A stretch of 64,000 nucleotides of DNA from NCBI GenBank assembly GCA_020086605.1, contig JACBWW010000020.1, positions 16,708,776 through 16,772,775 of the forward strand, read 5' to 3'. This stretch comes from Lanius collurio. Taxonomy: Eukaryota; Chordata; Aves; Passeriformes; Laniidae. The position numbers were made by a program, and so were the translations under genes. Each line of letters begins with the position of its first letter. Position 1 is the stretch's first letter. Shown in pieces: positions 26,801 through 41,000 of the stretch. The notes under the pieces are model-generated. The model was not told the DNA's origin and searched no databases. It saw nothing but the letters and a program-made list of their open reading frames with translations.

Positions 26801-28923
26801 ATTATCTCCTTGCTTTATATTGGCCCAAGTGCAGAGAAGAAAGATGCAAAAATTTGCTTTCCTTGTCAGCCTGCACACAGTGGCCAAGGATAAATGTGGC
26901 TCGTCAGATTATTCACACTTGAGACTGAACACAGCACTGATAAAATGGCAAAGAGAGTGATACCTTAGTATCAACTGATTGACAGCTGACTCTGTGTTTG
27001 GTAAAAGATAATTCTCCTGTAAGAACCGGAACTTTTCCAAATTCTAGTTATTGATAACTGTGTCACAGATTGAAGTATTACAGTCATCCTCAAATGGGTT
27101 AGGAGGCAGAGAGTGAAAGAGGCTGTGAAATGTGCACTGAGAGTGCAGCTCATCAGGTACACACTGATGTGTGCAGCAGACACAAAGTAAATGCTGCATC
27201 TTTCTTATATATGAGCAAATATGTATGAAAATGTTTGAGCTTTCCAAATTTACAACCTAGCTAGAACTACAAGCCTAAAAATAGAAATTGAGTTGTAACT
27301 AGAGATTTTGGATCACAAGTGAACAGCTGCAAAAGCAGTAAGACAAAGGTAAAATGTTAAGCTGATTGGAATTTCACAAGATAGATGTTGCTTAAAGTGC
27401 TTGGGTTGATTACATTAAAAAAAAAAAGTACATAAAAATGAAAGCAAAACAATATTAACCACATAAGTTATTATACAAATACAGTAACAGACCAACAAAA
27501 GAAAAATAAATTAAAACAAACTCTTCTAAAAGATGCTAGCAAAGAATAGGTACACAGACAAAACTCGTTAAAATTTCTAGTATTCATTCAGCTGTAAGAC
27601 ACTGCTCACAACTATCAGCCACATGCAGCAAAAAACAGATAAAACAAAAAGGGTCTGCTGCTGAGGCATCAAATCCCTGGCAGCTGCAAGCTGTCAGCTC
27701 AGGTGCCAACTACATGATGCTGGAACAGATGAGTGACTGAAATGTAATGTCTGAAGACAAAAGACAGGTTGTGGTATCACTTTAGGACCCATCATGTAAG
27801 GTGAATTTCAGTTTAATTTTGGTCGGTCTTTAATATTTTTATTAAATCTGATATGAAGGAAACTCCAACTGCTTCATTTTCATTAACTGCTAAAGAAACA
27901 AGACTTTCCATACATTATCAGGCACTCTGAGGTAACTAAATTGTTAAAATAGAATTGACAGGAGTAATTTTGGGACTTAATTTCAAAAAGGTGTTCTGTT
28001 TCATTGGTATAGCTTTTCCATCACTCTGCTCTTCTTCCTCCCTCTGCTATGTCCCCAAATTAGAAAATCCATAAAATCCCGACAGCCTATTCTGGGAAAC
28101 ATAAAATTTTAGTTCTGAGCTCATCCTCTAAGATAACTGATTCATCAGCACTGCAGTGCTGTGAAAACACAGGACAAGACAAAAATGTTTATTTTTTTAA
28201 GTAGAGAGCATAGCAATAGGATTTATAAAGGGACAGTGGCATCTCAGCAACAGTGTGGGAAACAACTGGAAAACTTCAATTGTAGTTAGACCTAATATAC
28301 CTATAACCTGACATCATAAAATAAAGTCATTTTAGGAAAGTACAGAATACTATTAGACACCTGTTTTTTGTTTTCTAGCTGGTAGCTAAAAAGCTTTTAT
28401 TATCTTAGGTACTTTTCCATTCTTTCATTGGGGTCTGAAAATCTATGCAGAAGAGAAAAGGGATTATGCTTTATTTAATCAACTAAAATACTTTACACCA
28501 TGTGATTGTTCCTGTGGGGATCCTAATCCTGCAAAACTTGTGTGAATGTGCTTAAATTGACAAAGAAGAGTTCCTCTGCCTAGATTGGAACTATTCATAC
28601 ATCTGTGACGGACAGCTTTTGGACTGAAGACATTCAGCACACTGGAGACTGGATCCAATTTATAGAATTGTGACTGCAATTTTTTTTTAATCAAAAGAAA
28701 GTGCTCCCTAGTTTAGCCAGTGTTAGTATAAAGAATGTGTTCCATAATTTTTCAGAGCTGTTGTCAGACTACTGCTGTTGGACTTGTATGATACTAGCAC
28801 TGTGATCTCTTCATGGGCTAGCATGAATTAAAAATGCTTTTTAATACTTTATGAAATGGCTTACTCTAGTAATTTTACTCTCAATAACTTTCTGCAATGA
28901 TCTATATGTTTTACGATGTAAGG

Positions 28924-29249
28924 TGTTGCGGGGGACCCCCTGGACACCCCCTGGGCCCCCCCAGCTGGGTCCCTGCCATGTGACTCTGAGATAGTTGGTT
29001 TGTCTAATGTTCAAGCAGCCCAGGCTCTGATCTGGTTGGTTGTTTATCCCAGCTCCGCCCTGGTATCCCCTTTCCCTTCTCTGTGACAAAACCAACGGGA
29101 CACAAAGCCTTGCCCTCTTACCCCTTGGCTGATTTGCCCAGGTCAGTGCTCTGTCTCTCGGGACAGAGGGAATAAATGACTGTAAGATCACAGAGGGTGG
29201 TCTGAGCAATATTTCTCTCGCTGCTTCTGCTTCTGGTGAGTAGCTAACA
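28924..29249 (+). mobile_element. Endogenous retrovirus LTR (solo or with a trace of internal sequence)
   Basis: A 326-base block much richer in G and C than its surroundings starts TGTTGCGGGG and ends GCTAACA, giving the TG...CA ends and TGTT/AACA terminal inversion of retroviral LTRs. A polyadenylation signal AATAAA lies at 29171-29176, about three quarters of the way in, placing it on the plus strand. No matching target-site duplication flanks it (TAAGG before, GTTGG after). The sequence just after begins GTTGGCACTGG, which could be the start of a primer-binding site, so a short internal remnant may follow. No gag, pol or env frame is present. The open frame on the minus strand is a by-product. 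Confidence 0.7.
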
Positions 29250-30689
29250 GTTGGCACTGGCTTAAGTGGAGCTGCAGAGCCGAGGAATATTTAGGCTGTT
29301 TGTAAATGGTTTAAGATATTCCAAGGCATAAAGAGGCAAGCTTACCACAGAAATTAAGCAGTGAACAAAACTATTCAATTACCAGACTAAGGCTGTCTTG
29401 CAGTGGAGAAAACTAGAGATAATTATCCAGTACTTTGGCATTTTAATATTAATTCATACTATTAACATTTTTAAATCCAATTTTCATATAAGTCAATTGA
29501 TATAGGGAAAATATTTCCTAAAATTGAACTGATTTAAAAATTATTTCAATGAGAAATTACTTTTCATATAAACATGAGTCCTGAAGATTCAAATGATACC
29601 TTAAGAATATAGTACTGTTGAATCTTTTAAAACTCCAGAATACCATAAGAAGGTTCAGCAGTAAACTGTGAAATACAGACCTTCAGACCAGCACTGCTTA
29701 ATGCTGATCTAGAAAGTGATTTCATTCACAGTGAGGAAACCTTACCCATTTTAAAAGGCCAGAAATGATTGTATTTTTATACAGAAATTCTGAATGTTTA
29801 TAAATAAATCAATTAAAGAGGGATTTGCAGGTTTAGCTTTTCAGTGGAAAAGCTCCTGGGTCTCAGTGGGAGTTGAAGTCCCTGTAAGATGTCTATCTTC
29901 TGTATTAGAGACAGAACATTTCATTCCAACATCTAGAAAAGAACAAGAGCTGCATCCTAATTATGCTTGTCTTGAGCCTGCATACCAGCCTTCATTCATG
30001 TGAGTGATCTCTGTACAGCACTACTATCATTCACTTAAGTCCTCTAAGGTTACATTCTATGTCTGTTTTCTTGCATCAGAATAATAACATGATAAATCAC
30101 AAATAATCTTAGCTGAAAAGCCCATTTCTGTTTCTCATTCACTGTAAAGTGCTACATTGCCTTAGTTTACACAACGGCAATTGGTAAACCCAACTGAACT
30201 TCAGATGATGTTATGTTAGAAGCTATTTCATTTTCACCATTATTTCACAAAAGATATTTCACATTCACAGTAGAGTACAATGAAAACATATTAACTTTCC
30301 TACAGAAGACAAATATGTGAGATGTAGCTGCACTTCAAAAGCCATTTCTCAAAATGGAGTGTTGGCCATAAAGTGTCAGGCAGGCTTCTTAAAGAAAAGG
30401 ACCAAAACCAACATTGTCTAATAAATACATAATGAGTGAATAAAATATAACAGCTAGAAATAAATTTTGTGAGATGAGAGTATTTCCTTACTAGAACCAA
30501 CTGTCAGCCCCCATGAAGACAAGAAGAGTGGTTTTGCTATTGATGTCATTGGAATAGGACCTTGGCTACTGAAGTTCAAGAATTGTATAATGGAGTTAAA
30601 GTGTCAAACTGACCAAGGCAGTTACCCAGCATGACCACCGACTATCAAGCCACTATCAGTCCCTTCTCATACCCTATTGATACTTTCTT
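29250..30689. other. Non-coding stretch between LTR and USP46 3' end
   Basis: AT-rich, with a few short open frames, none of them recognised. The first few dozen bases may be internal retroviral remnant, and the higher-coordinate end could belong to a long USP46 3' UTR. Confidence 0.5.
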
Positions 30690-30694
30690 CTACA

Positions 30695-30743
30695 TTTATT
30701 CTTTGCCAGATTCAGGTATTCAGGTGAATTCAGAAATTTTATT
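30695..30743 (-). terminator. Two clustered AATAAA hexamers, second candidate poly(A) site
   Basis: Minus-strand AATAAA occurs at 30738-30743 and again at 30695-30700. A pair of signals within 50 bases about 1.2 kb after the stop codon is a plausible end of a longer USP46 transcript. Transcript data would be decisive. Confidence 0.3.
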
Positions 30744-31208
30744 AGCCAGTGCATGACAAGTGCCAACCAAACTCACCCAGGAAAATCACAAATCAAGACT
30801 TTCATACTAGTTTTGAAATCAAGCATTCCAGATCCCTATCTGTTTCTGTGGTAACAAAACTCTGACAAATATGACCAAAATGTTAAGGATGAAATACAGA
30901 TGATACCATGTAAATTAGTGGTTGCTATGTATTATGTTTCTAAAAAATGGACTCTATCTTGAGAAATGAAAATGGGATCTACAGATACTTAGAAAATTGT
31001 AGGACCAAGCTGCGTTTTTATGTACAAACAACACCTATTTAAATGACTGGATAATTTCAGTCCTGATGGATATGTTACATGTGAGCAGTGTTGCAATCTT
31101 TGCAAACACAATCAAAGTAAACAATCTATGATATCATTTTAACAAAAAGGTAAGATCAATCTTTATAAACGTAATTTTTCTCTGTATTACATGTGTCATC
31201 TTACTCCC

Positions 31209-31214
31209 TTTATT
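31209..31214 (-). terminator. Candidate polyadenylation signal AATAAA, proximal
   Basis: This is the first AATAAA on the minus strand after the USP46 stop, about 0.7 kb downstream. Only the hexamer is seen. I did not identify a clear U/GU-rich downstream element, so its use is uncertain. Confidence 0.3.
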
Positions 31215-31927
31215 CCAGTGCTCTGGAAGTTCTGAAACCTCACCTCGTCTGTATTACCTCATGACAAAGTGACTGAACATACAGAATACTTAGTTCCAGT
31301 GTAATTTAAATCCCTCTACGTGAATTTTAAGTCTGTGGTTACACACTGAAAGTTTTTAACAACCAAAATTGAAATTATTTTGGAAGAATATCTTTTCTGC
31401 AGCAGAGTAATAAGTAAAAAGATCCCCTATACAACCACAACTCAAGTCGTTACGGAATTGATTTTTTTCCTTAAACTTAAAAGGAGTAAGTATATGTCAG
31501 GATGTATTTAAAGGAATGCTTTGTAAATCAACACACTCCAAAATAATTTAGAAAGTTTTAAATAATTTTGCCCCAAATGTAATGGACACTTTCATATAAA
31601 ATACTACTCTAGCTGGATTGGGTTTAACAGTTGACATCCAAACCTTACGGTCTGTAAATGTTAGTCCATATAAATTCCACTAAAATCTGACTTCAATTAG
31701 CTCTTCAATCAGACTTAAAAACTACAAACAACCCCCCCCTCTAAAACAAAGTTCCGAATGTCAAAAATGGACAGTTATAGTCAGCATCATATAGACCATT
31801 GAATAGGAGAGAGAGTGTATTGTTGTTCAACCTTCCGAGATGTGGTCTGTGTAAAAGTCATTTCAGGGGAGCCATCACCTTCTTTTGCGTGCAGCATCAT
31901 TGTGCGCAATTATCACAGTTTGCCAAG

Positions 31928-32029
31928 TCACTCTCTTGACTGATAGAATAAAATATAGCCAGACTCTGAATTTTTTGATATATCAGAGGTCAGACCATAG
32001 AATTCTTCAATAGCTTGAGCATCTATTTT
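31928..32029 (-). CDS. USP46: USP46 coding exon 9 (residues 334-366 and stop)
   Basis: It has 102 nt, entering in phase 0 after TTTTGCAG. It encodes [20 protein letters not shown] and then [13 protein letters not shown], followed by TGA at 31928-31930. The final GYILFYQSR is the usual last strand of USP catalytic domains. The C terminus is complete. Confidence 0.96.
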   Translation of the reverse strand, partial: KIDAQAIEEFYGLTSDISKNSESGYILFYQSRE

Positions 32030-35000
32030 CTGCAAAATAAATATTTTTTTTTAATATGCTGTTAGATAAAACAAATACCAAACACAGATTAAATTACTAT
32101 GAACAGAAATGACAAATTCAATTATTTGTTTAGAGGTAGCAATTAGCAAAATCTGTTTGCAATTTAAGCAGTGAAAGGGTAATGTTTAGGGGCTGAACTT
32201 AGCTGATCTCACTCATGAAAGTCATAGGCATGTTTCTGTCACTGAACCTGAATCAGGCCTTTTCCAATAACAAAGAGACTCCTTGGAATGCAGTAATGAA
32301 CACTGTTAAAACACATAAATGTGACCATGTGATCCCATCTTTCTCAAATATCCAGAAACCTTCTTCAACACATGCCCCGTCCAGCATCTCAGTGCTTATT
32401 TTCCTTACCTCTTGGGAAATCAGACTCGAGACCTCAGTTTTGCCAATGACATAAAGGGTTTGCATAAGAATGCATTTCAGAATCCTTAGACAGAATCTGT
32501 AATAGCTGTGAGACAGATTCTACTCTAGTCTACATTCAGGCAATCCCAGATCAACAGCACAATTCAAACTTTTTTGTAACTTCCCTATTTTCCAAAATTG
32601 AAAACTCCACAGCAATGTTAGCTTTACTTTGTTCAATTTTGCCAAGTGATAAGGTTTTAAAGAATAAAAGTGATTATATTAGATACAGAAAACATTCAAA
32701 ATTAAACTCTTAAAGTCTGGTATTAAAAAAATTTGATGTTGCTATGAAATAAAAAAAAAACCCCTCTGACATTAACAGAGCACACATAGCAGGATTAATA
32801 ATTTTGTTTACAATCTTTCTTCCTAACAGAGTTGAACTAAATATTACACTATAACCAAACTGTGGCTTTGCAGTTCTACCCATCTCTACCCAGTTCCAAA
32901 TCAGAATCTTAACCCCAAGTAGAGAAGCAAACATAAACACAAAAGTTGTGCTCGTGACCTTCAGCATACTGACCTCTACAATGTCATCATCAAACAAGAG
33001 CCAAAATCCATGACTTTTCACAATAGTAATGTAATGCCCCCGATTCGGTCCACTAGAGAGCAAAACAAAAACCCAAACCACAAAATATTAGAAAATACTA
33101 CTTAGTCCATTTTGATGTCACATTTCTTTATGATTATAATTAAATCTTATGAAAAACATAGCAAACCCACCTGTGGAGGTACACTAGACATTTAGTCGTT
33201 TCACTTTTTCATTAATTTGTTGCAAAGCTCATCAACTGAAAGCTAAAGGTGTTGTTTTCACCTGTGCCAGGACCATTTGCAAATTAACCTATAGAAAACT
33301 TTACAAGTTGCTCATGGGAGGCATAAAATATTTTTAGAACTTTATGAATTAAGTATAGGGGGGGAAATTGACTAAGGTGATCTGTCGTTGGGCCTACATG
33401 CTGACAGCCTCTGGCCTTCACAGAGTCCTGGCTCCCAACCTTTTTAAGTGGTCTCATGAGGAAGAAGATATTTTCATCAATTTAAACCAAACTTTTGAAT
33501 TTTTGAGACCTGAGACAGTATTTCTTAAACAAGTACAGATTCACTATTATGGAGGTTGGCTAAAAGGTTCAGCCCAAGACACATGCAAGCCAGTGCAGCA
33601 TCCGGGTTTAAGCCCTGCCTCCCACTCTCCCCACACTTGGTCAGGGGTGCCTGCTCCTGCCCTTGGCAATATCTGGCAGTAGCTTGTGACACACACGAAA
33701 GTCCATTACCTTCCACAGTGAACAACAACAGCCACCAAGTCGTACATCCGGTCTAAGTTGACGGCATCACCAGATGTGTTGAAGAGACGTAACTCCAGAG
33801 GAAATACTACACGGTAAGACAGCTTAGTATACCTGTGCAATTGCTCCATATACTTGAATCTCTTGAGGTGCAAGGCAAGAATCATTGGCAGTTTTTTTAC
33901 TCTCATCCTGTGAAACCATTAAGAATGCTGTGATAAACACCTGACCAGTTCAAAGCCATTCTCTCTTTCCTTAGTAAGCTAATATCTGCATAATAAAAAC
34001 ACTTTGTAAGTAACAATAGTCAACTAGCAGGAGCTTCAGGACTAAGAAATATGCCTTCAAATGTGTCTGCAGGTTCTCTGGTCCACACAGAGAATGCATT
34101 TGGGACGTAAGGCTTCTAGGTATCTAAACAAAATAAATGTCAAGGAGGAAGTCGGTCAGAGCCCAGAAGGGACATGGTGAAACAGTCTGCTCTTTGCTTA
34201 CCTCTTCTGTGCCTCTTGTTTACTGCAGCAAGTCTCACAGTAGTATTTCTGTTCACTACATAGTGTCTCTGTGTTACTGAAGTCTCTGTAAATAAATACA
34301 GTCATCAGTTCTTTAAGGATATACATTTGCCCCACTTGAGCTGATGAACTGGAACCCAAAAGACACACAGGAGCAAATCTTCACCCATTCCAGTTTTCTA
34401 AAGCATCTGAAACAACTGTACTGGAGTTTGCAAATGGACTTAGGGTACCTGGCTGCTATGACAAGTTGTATTAGGAGCTGAGGCCCTCTATATGATACAA
34501 ATGGAGTGTGAGGTATGTCAAAAGAAAACCTATATCTCATCTCTCACACATAAAAGGGCTGCCCAGACTTGGGTATAGTCACCCAATTCATTCAGTTTCT
34601 TTTAAAATTATTTGCAGAATTAAGCAACTTCACGTGCACTCCTGTCATCCCCAAATATTTCACATTTTATGGAGTACTTCTGTAAGTTAGGTTTGAATTG
34701 CCTTACATGGAAGAAATAAATTGAGTTTCCTGCATCCTCCAACCTTTAGAACAGTCATCCAGATGTTTTTAGATTATACCTTTTCATTTTCTAAAAAAGG
34801 AAAGAGGCAGCTCGTATAGAAAATTTTGTAAATCCTGATTAAGTAAATACACTCAGAGATATTTCTGGATTGAGCTTTTGAAGTGACAAAGGCAAAGGAA
34901 GGCTGGTTGGATAGAATCTTTCAGTTCACAGGAAAGATTTGTTGGAAGCCACAGTGCTGATATGCTTAGGAGCGGAATTTTAGGTACCTAAAAACATTTA

Positions 35001-38000
35001 ATTGTAAAAAAACCCCAACAAAATAAAACAGTAACTATTTTTATCACCTCTTGTGTTATATTGCAGCTGAACAGGTGTTTTGAGAACTGCAAATGCAGTT
35101 ATAAGCACCTATCTTCCATTTTAAACACATGCGTTTTCTTGTGACTCTGGGCCTTGAATAGGTATATCAGAGCTACAGAATGTCTTACTGATTGCCCCTA
35201 GATTGTACCTGACAGGCTCCTGAACTCCAGGCAAATTCAGACCCATTCAGACCCAAATAAATTCCATTCCACCATTGCAGTTCACATTCATGGAGGCTGA
35301 AGCCACACTGCCTGCAACTTCAGCCTGGCCTCACAGTAGGCAGCACCAGAATTGTCTTACACGGCAAAGGGAGGACTCTGGATGATTATTTCTTCCTGAC
35401 ATCATCACTATAGGGGTAGATGGGATATAGTTTGCTAGGGCATAGATATTAGAAGTTAATTACATAACTTCATAAAAGTTTAAGGTTGACAAAGCATGAA
35501 GAAGCACTTCATATGTCTGCATAATATTTTTAGTAACTGAGAATACTTTTACTGATTTATTTTCTTTATATGGTCTTAACACTGACAAAAACACACTGAA
35601 ATTTAGGAAAAATACATCTTTTGAAAGATTAGCTACAGCTAAAATTTGATCATAAGAATATTTTTTTTTTTATCTAAAAGAAAAATAAAGCATTAGTACT
35701 GGGAAGGATTTGCTTCAGTGGTAAACACTGATCTCAGACATCTGATTTGACATTTGAATTTAAACACAAAATAACTGAATTTAGCCAATTCCTCTGAAAA
35801 ACATGGTAACCTTTCAGGAAATTGTAAGTGAAGAGCTGGCACTTTAGAGAACATCAGAGATGAGTTATATGTGCAGGAAAGACTCAGTAGAATGTGCCTG
35901 TGAAAGTTTTAGGTCTGCTGTTCGAGAAAGAGTTTCATGTTTATTTTCAAAGCCTAAAGTCTCAATTTTAAAAAAAGTCAACACATTTGGGGAATTTATT
36001 AGTTTTCTTCCCACCTCAAAATGAAGCAACAGAAATAATATTTTTCTGACATGAAGAAACATGTGCAGATGTCAGAAATTTGATAGATATTGGTTTGTTC
36101 TATACCAAGTCTTTCATGAAAGTTAATTAAACTCAAAGAGTTTCTGAATTCCTTTTAAAATGTACTAGTTATCCTGCTGCTATTAATATCTCTTATTAGT
36201 ATTACATAGTAGTAGTAGTTATTTACTTATTTGTTCATTAGTAGCATTATGGTATCTATTAGTAGTAGTATTAGAAAAAAATATTTCACTGAAAGAATGG
36301 TTAGACATTGAAATAAATGCAGTTTCAGTAACTCTTTCAGCTGAAGTCAAGAATTTTCAGCATGGCACTTTAACAGATGTTGAACAGTTAAAAACAACAG
36401 ATCATTGACTGGAGTTCACAAAGTCAGCATGTGCCAGAGCCACAGCCTTGCAGAACTCTTCTCTAGACATGCAAAACTAGTTTCAAAATAGGTCTAACTT
36501 CCTCCTATTCCATTAATAGTCCAATCTGCATTCTGCTTATGTTATTTTAGCAAGGCCAAGAAATTTTTAAATACAACTGCTCAAGATGCACTAACTTGTC
36601 ATTGACCTTGTGCTTCTACAGCCTCTCTGCTACCATGTGTGAAAGATGCTTTCTATTGTTTATATGCATAAATAACATTAATTTTGTGTTTTAAGATATG
36701 AGAGAATTTTTAGTGTAACATAAATGCACACAAGTCAGGATCAAACTGATTGGTAAAATTTGCAACTCCTAGTGGAAATAAAAACAATTAATATGTATTA
36801 TATTTGTTATTGGACTTTTATTGCTTCAGGCCCAACTGCCTATCCCATGGATTTGCACTATGCCAGAGGCTTGTATTCCTTCTATTCTTTGGACATCTTG
36901 AGCACACAAGGACATTTTGAAAAACTACATAAATAAAAGAACATCCGTATGAAGTGGAAAAGAGATTCATTGTACTTAAATGTTATCTTGTACAGCTTTT
37001 CTGTATTTTACCTTTACATGCAGCAGCACTTAAAGCTATTGAGACACAGCAAAGCAGTTGTTAAAAAAAAGGAAACAGCAAAGATTCCAAAAAGAGTAAT
37101 AACTTGGATGTTCCTATTGAAAGAAACCACAAAGGCACTTCTATTTTGCATAATAATGCATAATACCAGACAGCAATGAGAGGAAATCCATATTCTAACT
37201 GAATATAAGTTTCCTAAACACAAGTAAAAATGCTGCTAATGTAAAACACAATTAGAATAGATGAGAAGTGATGACTCTCCTCCTGTTCTATCTGTAAATA
37301 ATGGCCTGTACCTCCCAATCCATGAAAAGAAAAATTGGGATTCTGCTTTATTTTATTTCCAAAAGGAGCAATGGGTGAACTTCAAAATGCATGCCATATT
37401 GTTGGAGTAAAGGCAGATACTACACAGGAATGCATAAAGAAACTTACAGCATCCATCCTTCTCAGCATTGAATAGATGCCTGTTGGAATATTATGCCTTG
37501 CTCTAGACAGCGGCACTTCAAGATTGAGTTCAAGAGAGAGGTTCACTTGGAAAGAAGGCTGAAGAGTAATGAACATAGCCAGAGAAGGAGAGGTTGAATG
37601 ACCTTAGGCTGTTTAAATTTTTAAAAAGTGATTACATTCTTTCTGTATGTAAAATGCTACTGCTATGGGGAATGGAGGCAACCCCTGGTTTATGTCTAGA
37701 GTACCCAGGGCAAGTAGAAATAGGCTTGGTCTGAAACACCAAAGATTCGTATTACACAGCAAGAAAAAACTTATTAATAGTAAGAACAGGAAGGACTGGG
37801 ATAGACAATCAAGATACTACTGCTAAAAATCCTTCTGGAACAGTTGGATAAGCATCCTGTCTGACATGGAGATAGGGTCTGACCTCTTTGGAGTCTCTTT
37901 AAACTCCACCATTCACTTGTCGGTTGCAGTTGTGCAGATGCAGTTCTTCCACATCTTAAGCTACAGACACTGTCAGTTCAGTAAAAGAAATCCTATTGGC

Positions 38001-41000
38001 ATTTTTACTGAAATACTTACTCTGCCTTTACATAAAATGACCATTCCCAGCAAAACATTTCCAAGAAGCCAGAAGATCAAGAAATTAAATAAAAAACTGG
38101 AGAAAGATGAAGGACAGATGGTAACTTATATACAGCAGCAATTTCTAACAAGTTCACCAGACTCAGCTGTAAGAAAAACTCAGAGCTCTGTCTCCAGGTA
38201 CCACAAAACCAAATAATAACCCAGATTAGAAAGGACCTCAAAAGGCACTGCAGCATTCTTGCAGCTCAGTGGGATTTCAAATTGCCTTTGAACACCATAG
38301 GGAAAAGTAAGTAATACTGGCAAGTTCAGTGAAGAGCTCAAAAGTGTGCAAACAAAAGGCTGTAGTACCAGAAATGATTCAACTACTGGTTACTATGAAG
38401 AGACAAAGAGAATGCACTGCACAGGAGAAAATGAGAATGCACTGCTTTCCAAAGCCTCTCTTTGGTTTCCTCACTTTTTACAGAGAGCCTGGTTAGTGCA
38501 GCGTGGTCTACTTGAGGGCTATGGACTGTTACATCATCCAGTGAGAGGCTGAACAGAAGCTGAGAAAGAAAAAACTTACTGGACCTAGCACTTTAAATTA
38601 GAACAGAAGTTATGTAGTACAGTTGTGGTGTTCACAGAGAAGTCACTGCTTTCTGACTCAGGAAATAATACCTCACATTCTTTCAGTAACTCTCACCTTG
38701 GGATGAGACACCAGGAAATCCCTCCCACGCATTCCAGAATAACTGAGAAATGCAGTTTCAACCTTTATAGCAATTTTGGAGTTTGAAGGAGTTTAACCAA
38801 TTGATAATCATTACCTTAGGACAGCAACATATGCATCTTAAATATGGGTAGTGGGTTATTGCATTAATGTCAAAACTCTGGACATTTTAAATCTCTCAGA
38901 ATAATCATGCATGCAAGACGGAAAATTGTTTTGATCTCTAAAGAGGAGATCACTGGAATTTTTAACAATTAAGATATACTAGGAGCAGAACTGAAATTTA
39001 GAATAAAAGGCTTCACATAATTTTAGGTTGAAACATAGAACAAGAAATTTCTCACAGAAAAATAGACTTTTGAAATCTTTTTCCCTCTAGGGACTCTAGC
39101 CCTCATTCTGCAAAACACACACTTAACTTTTAATATGCTCATAAGTCCTAATCAACAAAGCACTTGTGTAGAAGCTCAAAGATATGCACAATTCAATCTC
39201 TTTGAAGCCAATTATAATTCTGTACCATTTCTTCCAGATGACAATGCAATCAATTATTTTCCTTGAAAATTTATTTATTTTCCTCTTTCAAATACATACA
39301 TTGAAAGAGAAGGTGAGTGAAGAAAAGTACATTAATGTATATTTTGTCATTAGAGGAAACATCCAGTTTAAAGTCTTTTTCTCTTGCTTAGGATAAGTTC
39401 AATTCCTACTGTTCTACTTTTTTTTTCTATAACTACTAGACCTGAAAAACTTAGCAGTTAAAACTATCTGCCAAAAAGATGCATTCATTTACCTTAGACA
39501 GTGTGTAATCGATGTGTTCTGCTCCACATCAACAGAAAGGTCAAGAAAATCTTCATCTTTACTACTAACCTGTTGCAAAAAACACACATGTAAAACAGAG
39601 ATGCCATATACCTAAATGCTGTTTATACCTTCGGCAAATGCTAGAGATATTTATTTTTGTAGAAATTTGTTCTCATCTCAATGCTTTTAATTTTTTCTAG
39701 TTCAGTGTGACTAATGTTCACTATGATATTTATTAGTAATTCTACCAATCCATCTTTCATATAATTTAACTTCTGTCTATCCACTTATCCAATCCCACCA
39801 ACCATGGGGCACTAAAGACAGCCTGCTGGTCAGTAAAGGTGGCCCATCATCCCCTATATTATCTGGGCTAGTGCATTACATATGTTTCCTTGTCATGTAA
39901 CACAGCCTAATTTATTTTTTTACCAGAAATTTGTTTACCCTTTGTATATCATATTACTATATATTCACATTTTATTCCTACACAATTATTTCCACTATTA
40001 AGGATGCAATGAAGATAATTTCCTCATATGTTTCTGTCACAAAAGTCATACTTAGCCATGTTATCCTTTCTCTCTAGTGAGTATTCAAAAGGCTGCGTTT
40101 ATACTTCTTGTTGACACAGCTACATTTCCCCACTGGATATTGTTCCAGGTAAATATTTTGACAAAAAAACTAAAAGATTAAAGGTAAAAATGGCTCAGTG
40201 ATAATATTTTGCAAAATCATTTTGGTACTGCCAATCTTTTTTTGAGACAGAACAAGAGGAGAAAAATTATAATAAAGAGTTTTTATTTAAAAAATTTAAG
40301 TCCAAGTATTTTCAGAATGACAGATCCTGATTTTTGCATTGAAAATTATTTTTCACTAAGAGTGTTTAATCTCGAAGGTGAAGTAATGTTAACAAAAAAA
40401 CCCATCCAAATGGCTAATTCTTGTAATTCTTCAACTGAGTGAAAGGACTGCAAAATTACTTACTGCATATGAATTCAGTCTTACTCATAACAACCAATTT
40501 TTTTATAAAATGTTGCATGAACACCCCATATTTTGCCTCCTATGCCTGCATTTCCTTGGAATAACTAAATCAGATGGGAGGATAGTGAAGTCCAAATCAA
40601 GAACTTCTGTGAGGGCATGAATCCATTGTTCTGGCAGAAGTCCCTTATGCTCAGGTTTTTGCAATTATGTGGATGTAATAGCTATGTACCACCAAGAGGT
40701 CATATTTGTGTTATGTCAAGGATCCTATGAGCTTGGTAAAAGCAGCCCATATCAGATCTGAATGCAGAGAAACACCTCTAGCCAGATTAATTTTGATATT
40801 ACTAAATATGTACAGAGGCATAAGGCACACCCAACTGAAATGAACAGCAGTTCTTCAAAAAAAAATCCTCCCTGAGACATGATTTGACCCACAGAGGACA
40901 GGAAACCACAAAACTGGCAGCAATCAACTGCAGCATAAATATACAGCTAAAATTTGAAAGATAAAGCAACAAAGCTTCAGAGAACATTTTGTCTCCACAG

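Larger units (their letters stand above)
11575..28923. other. Long non-coding stretch
   Basis: About 17 kb of AT-rich DNA without a supportable gene. It includes tandem duplications at 14851-14910 and 17081-17122, a TTGG tract at 20350-20369 and a TATATG tract at 23777-23810, listed separately. Open frames such as 13539-13892 (plus) and 13828-14148 (minus) are unrecognised and overlap each other. Confidence 0.6.
30690..31927 (-). other. USP46: Probable USP46 3' untranslated region
   Basis: This is the sequence just after the USP46 stop on the minus strand. It has no long ORF and no recognisable repeat. Minus-strand AATAAA hexamers occur at 31209-31214, 30738-30743 and 30695-30700, and any of these could end a transcript. 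The real end is unknown. Mammalian USP46 transcripts carry long 3' UTRs, so the UTR could extend further toward lower coordinates, for example to AATAAA at 28470-28475. Confidence 0.4.
34286..39492 (-). other. USP46: USP46 intron 5
   Basis: A 5.2 kb intron with donor GTAAAT and acceptor TTTACAG. It holds two old CR1-like remnants, near 37560-37905 and 38205-38300, a TAG triplet-rich stretch at 36205-36275, and a directly repeated decamer at 35235-35254. No exon of another gene is supported. Confidence 0.87.

Noticed and set aside
28841..29257. A 138-codon open frame on the minus strand
   Set aside because: It coincides with the LTR and reads it in the antisense direction. The composition explains the lack of stops.
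33368..33756. Overlapping plus-strand open frames in USP46 intron 7
   Set aside because: They run into the antisense of exon 7 and have no recognisable product.
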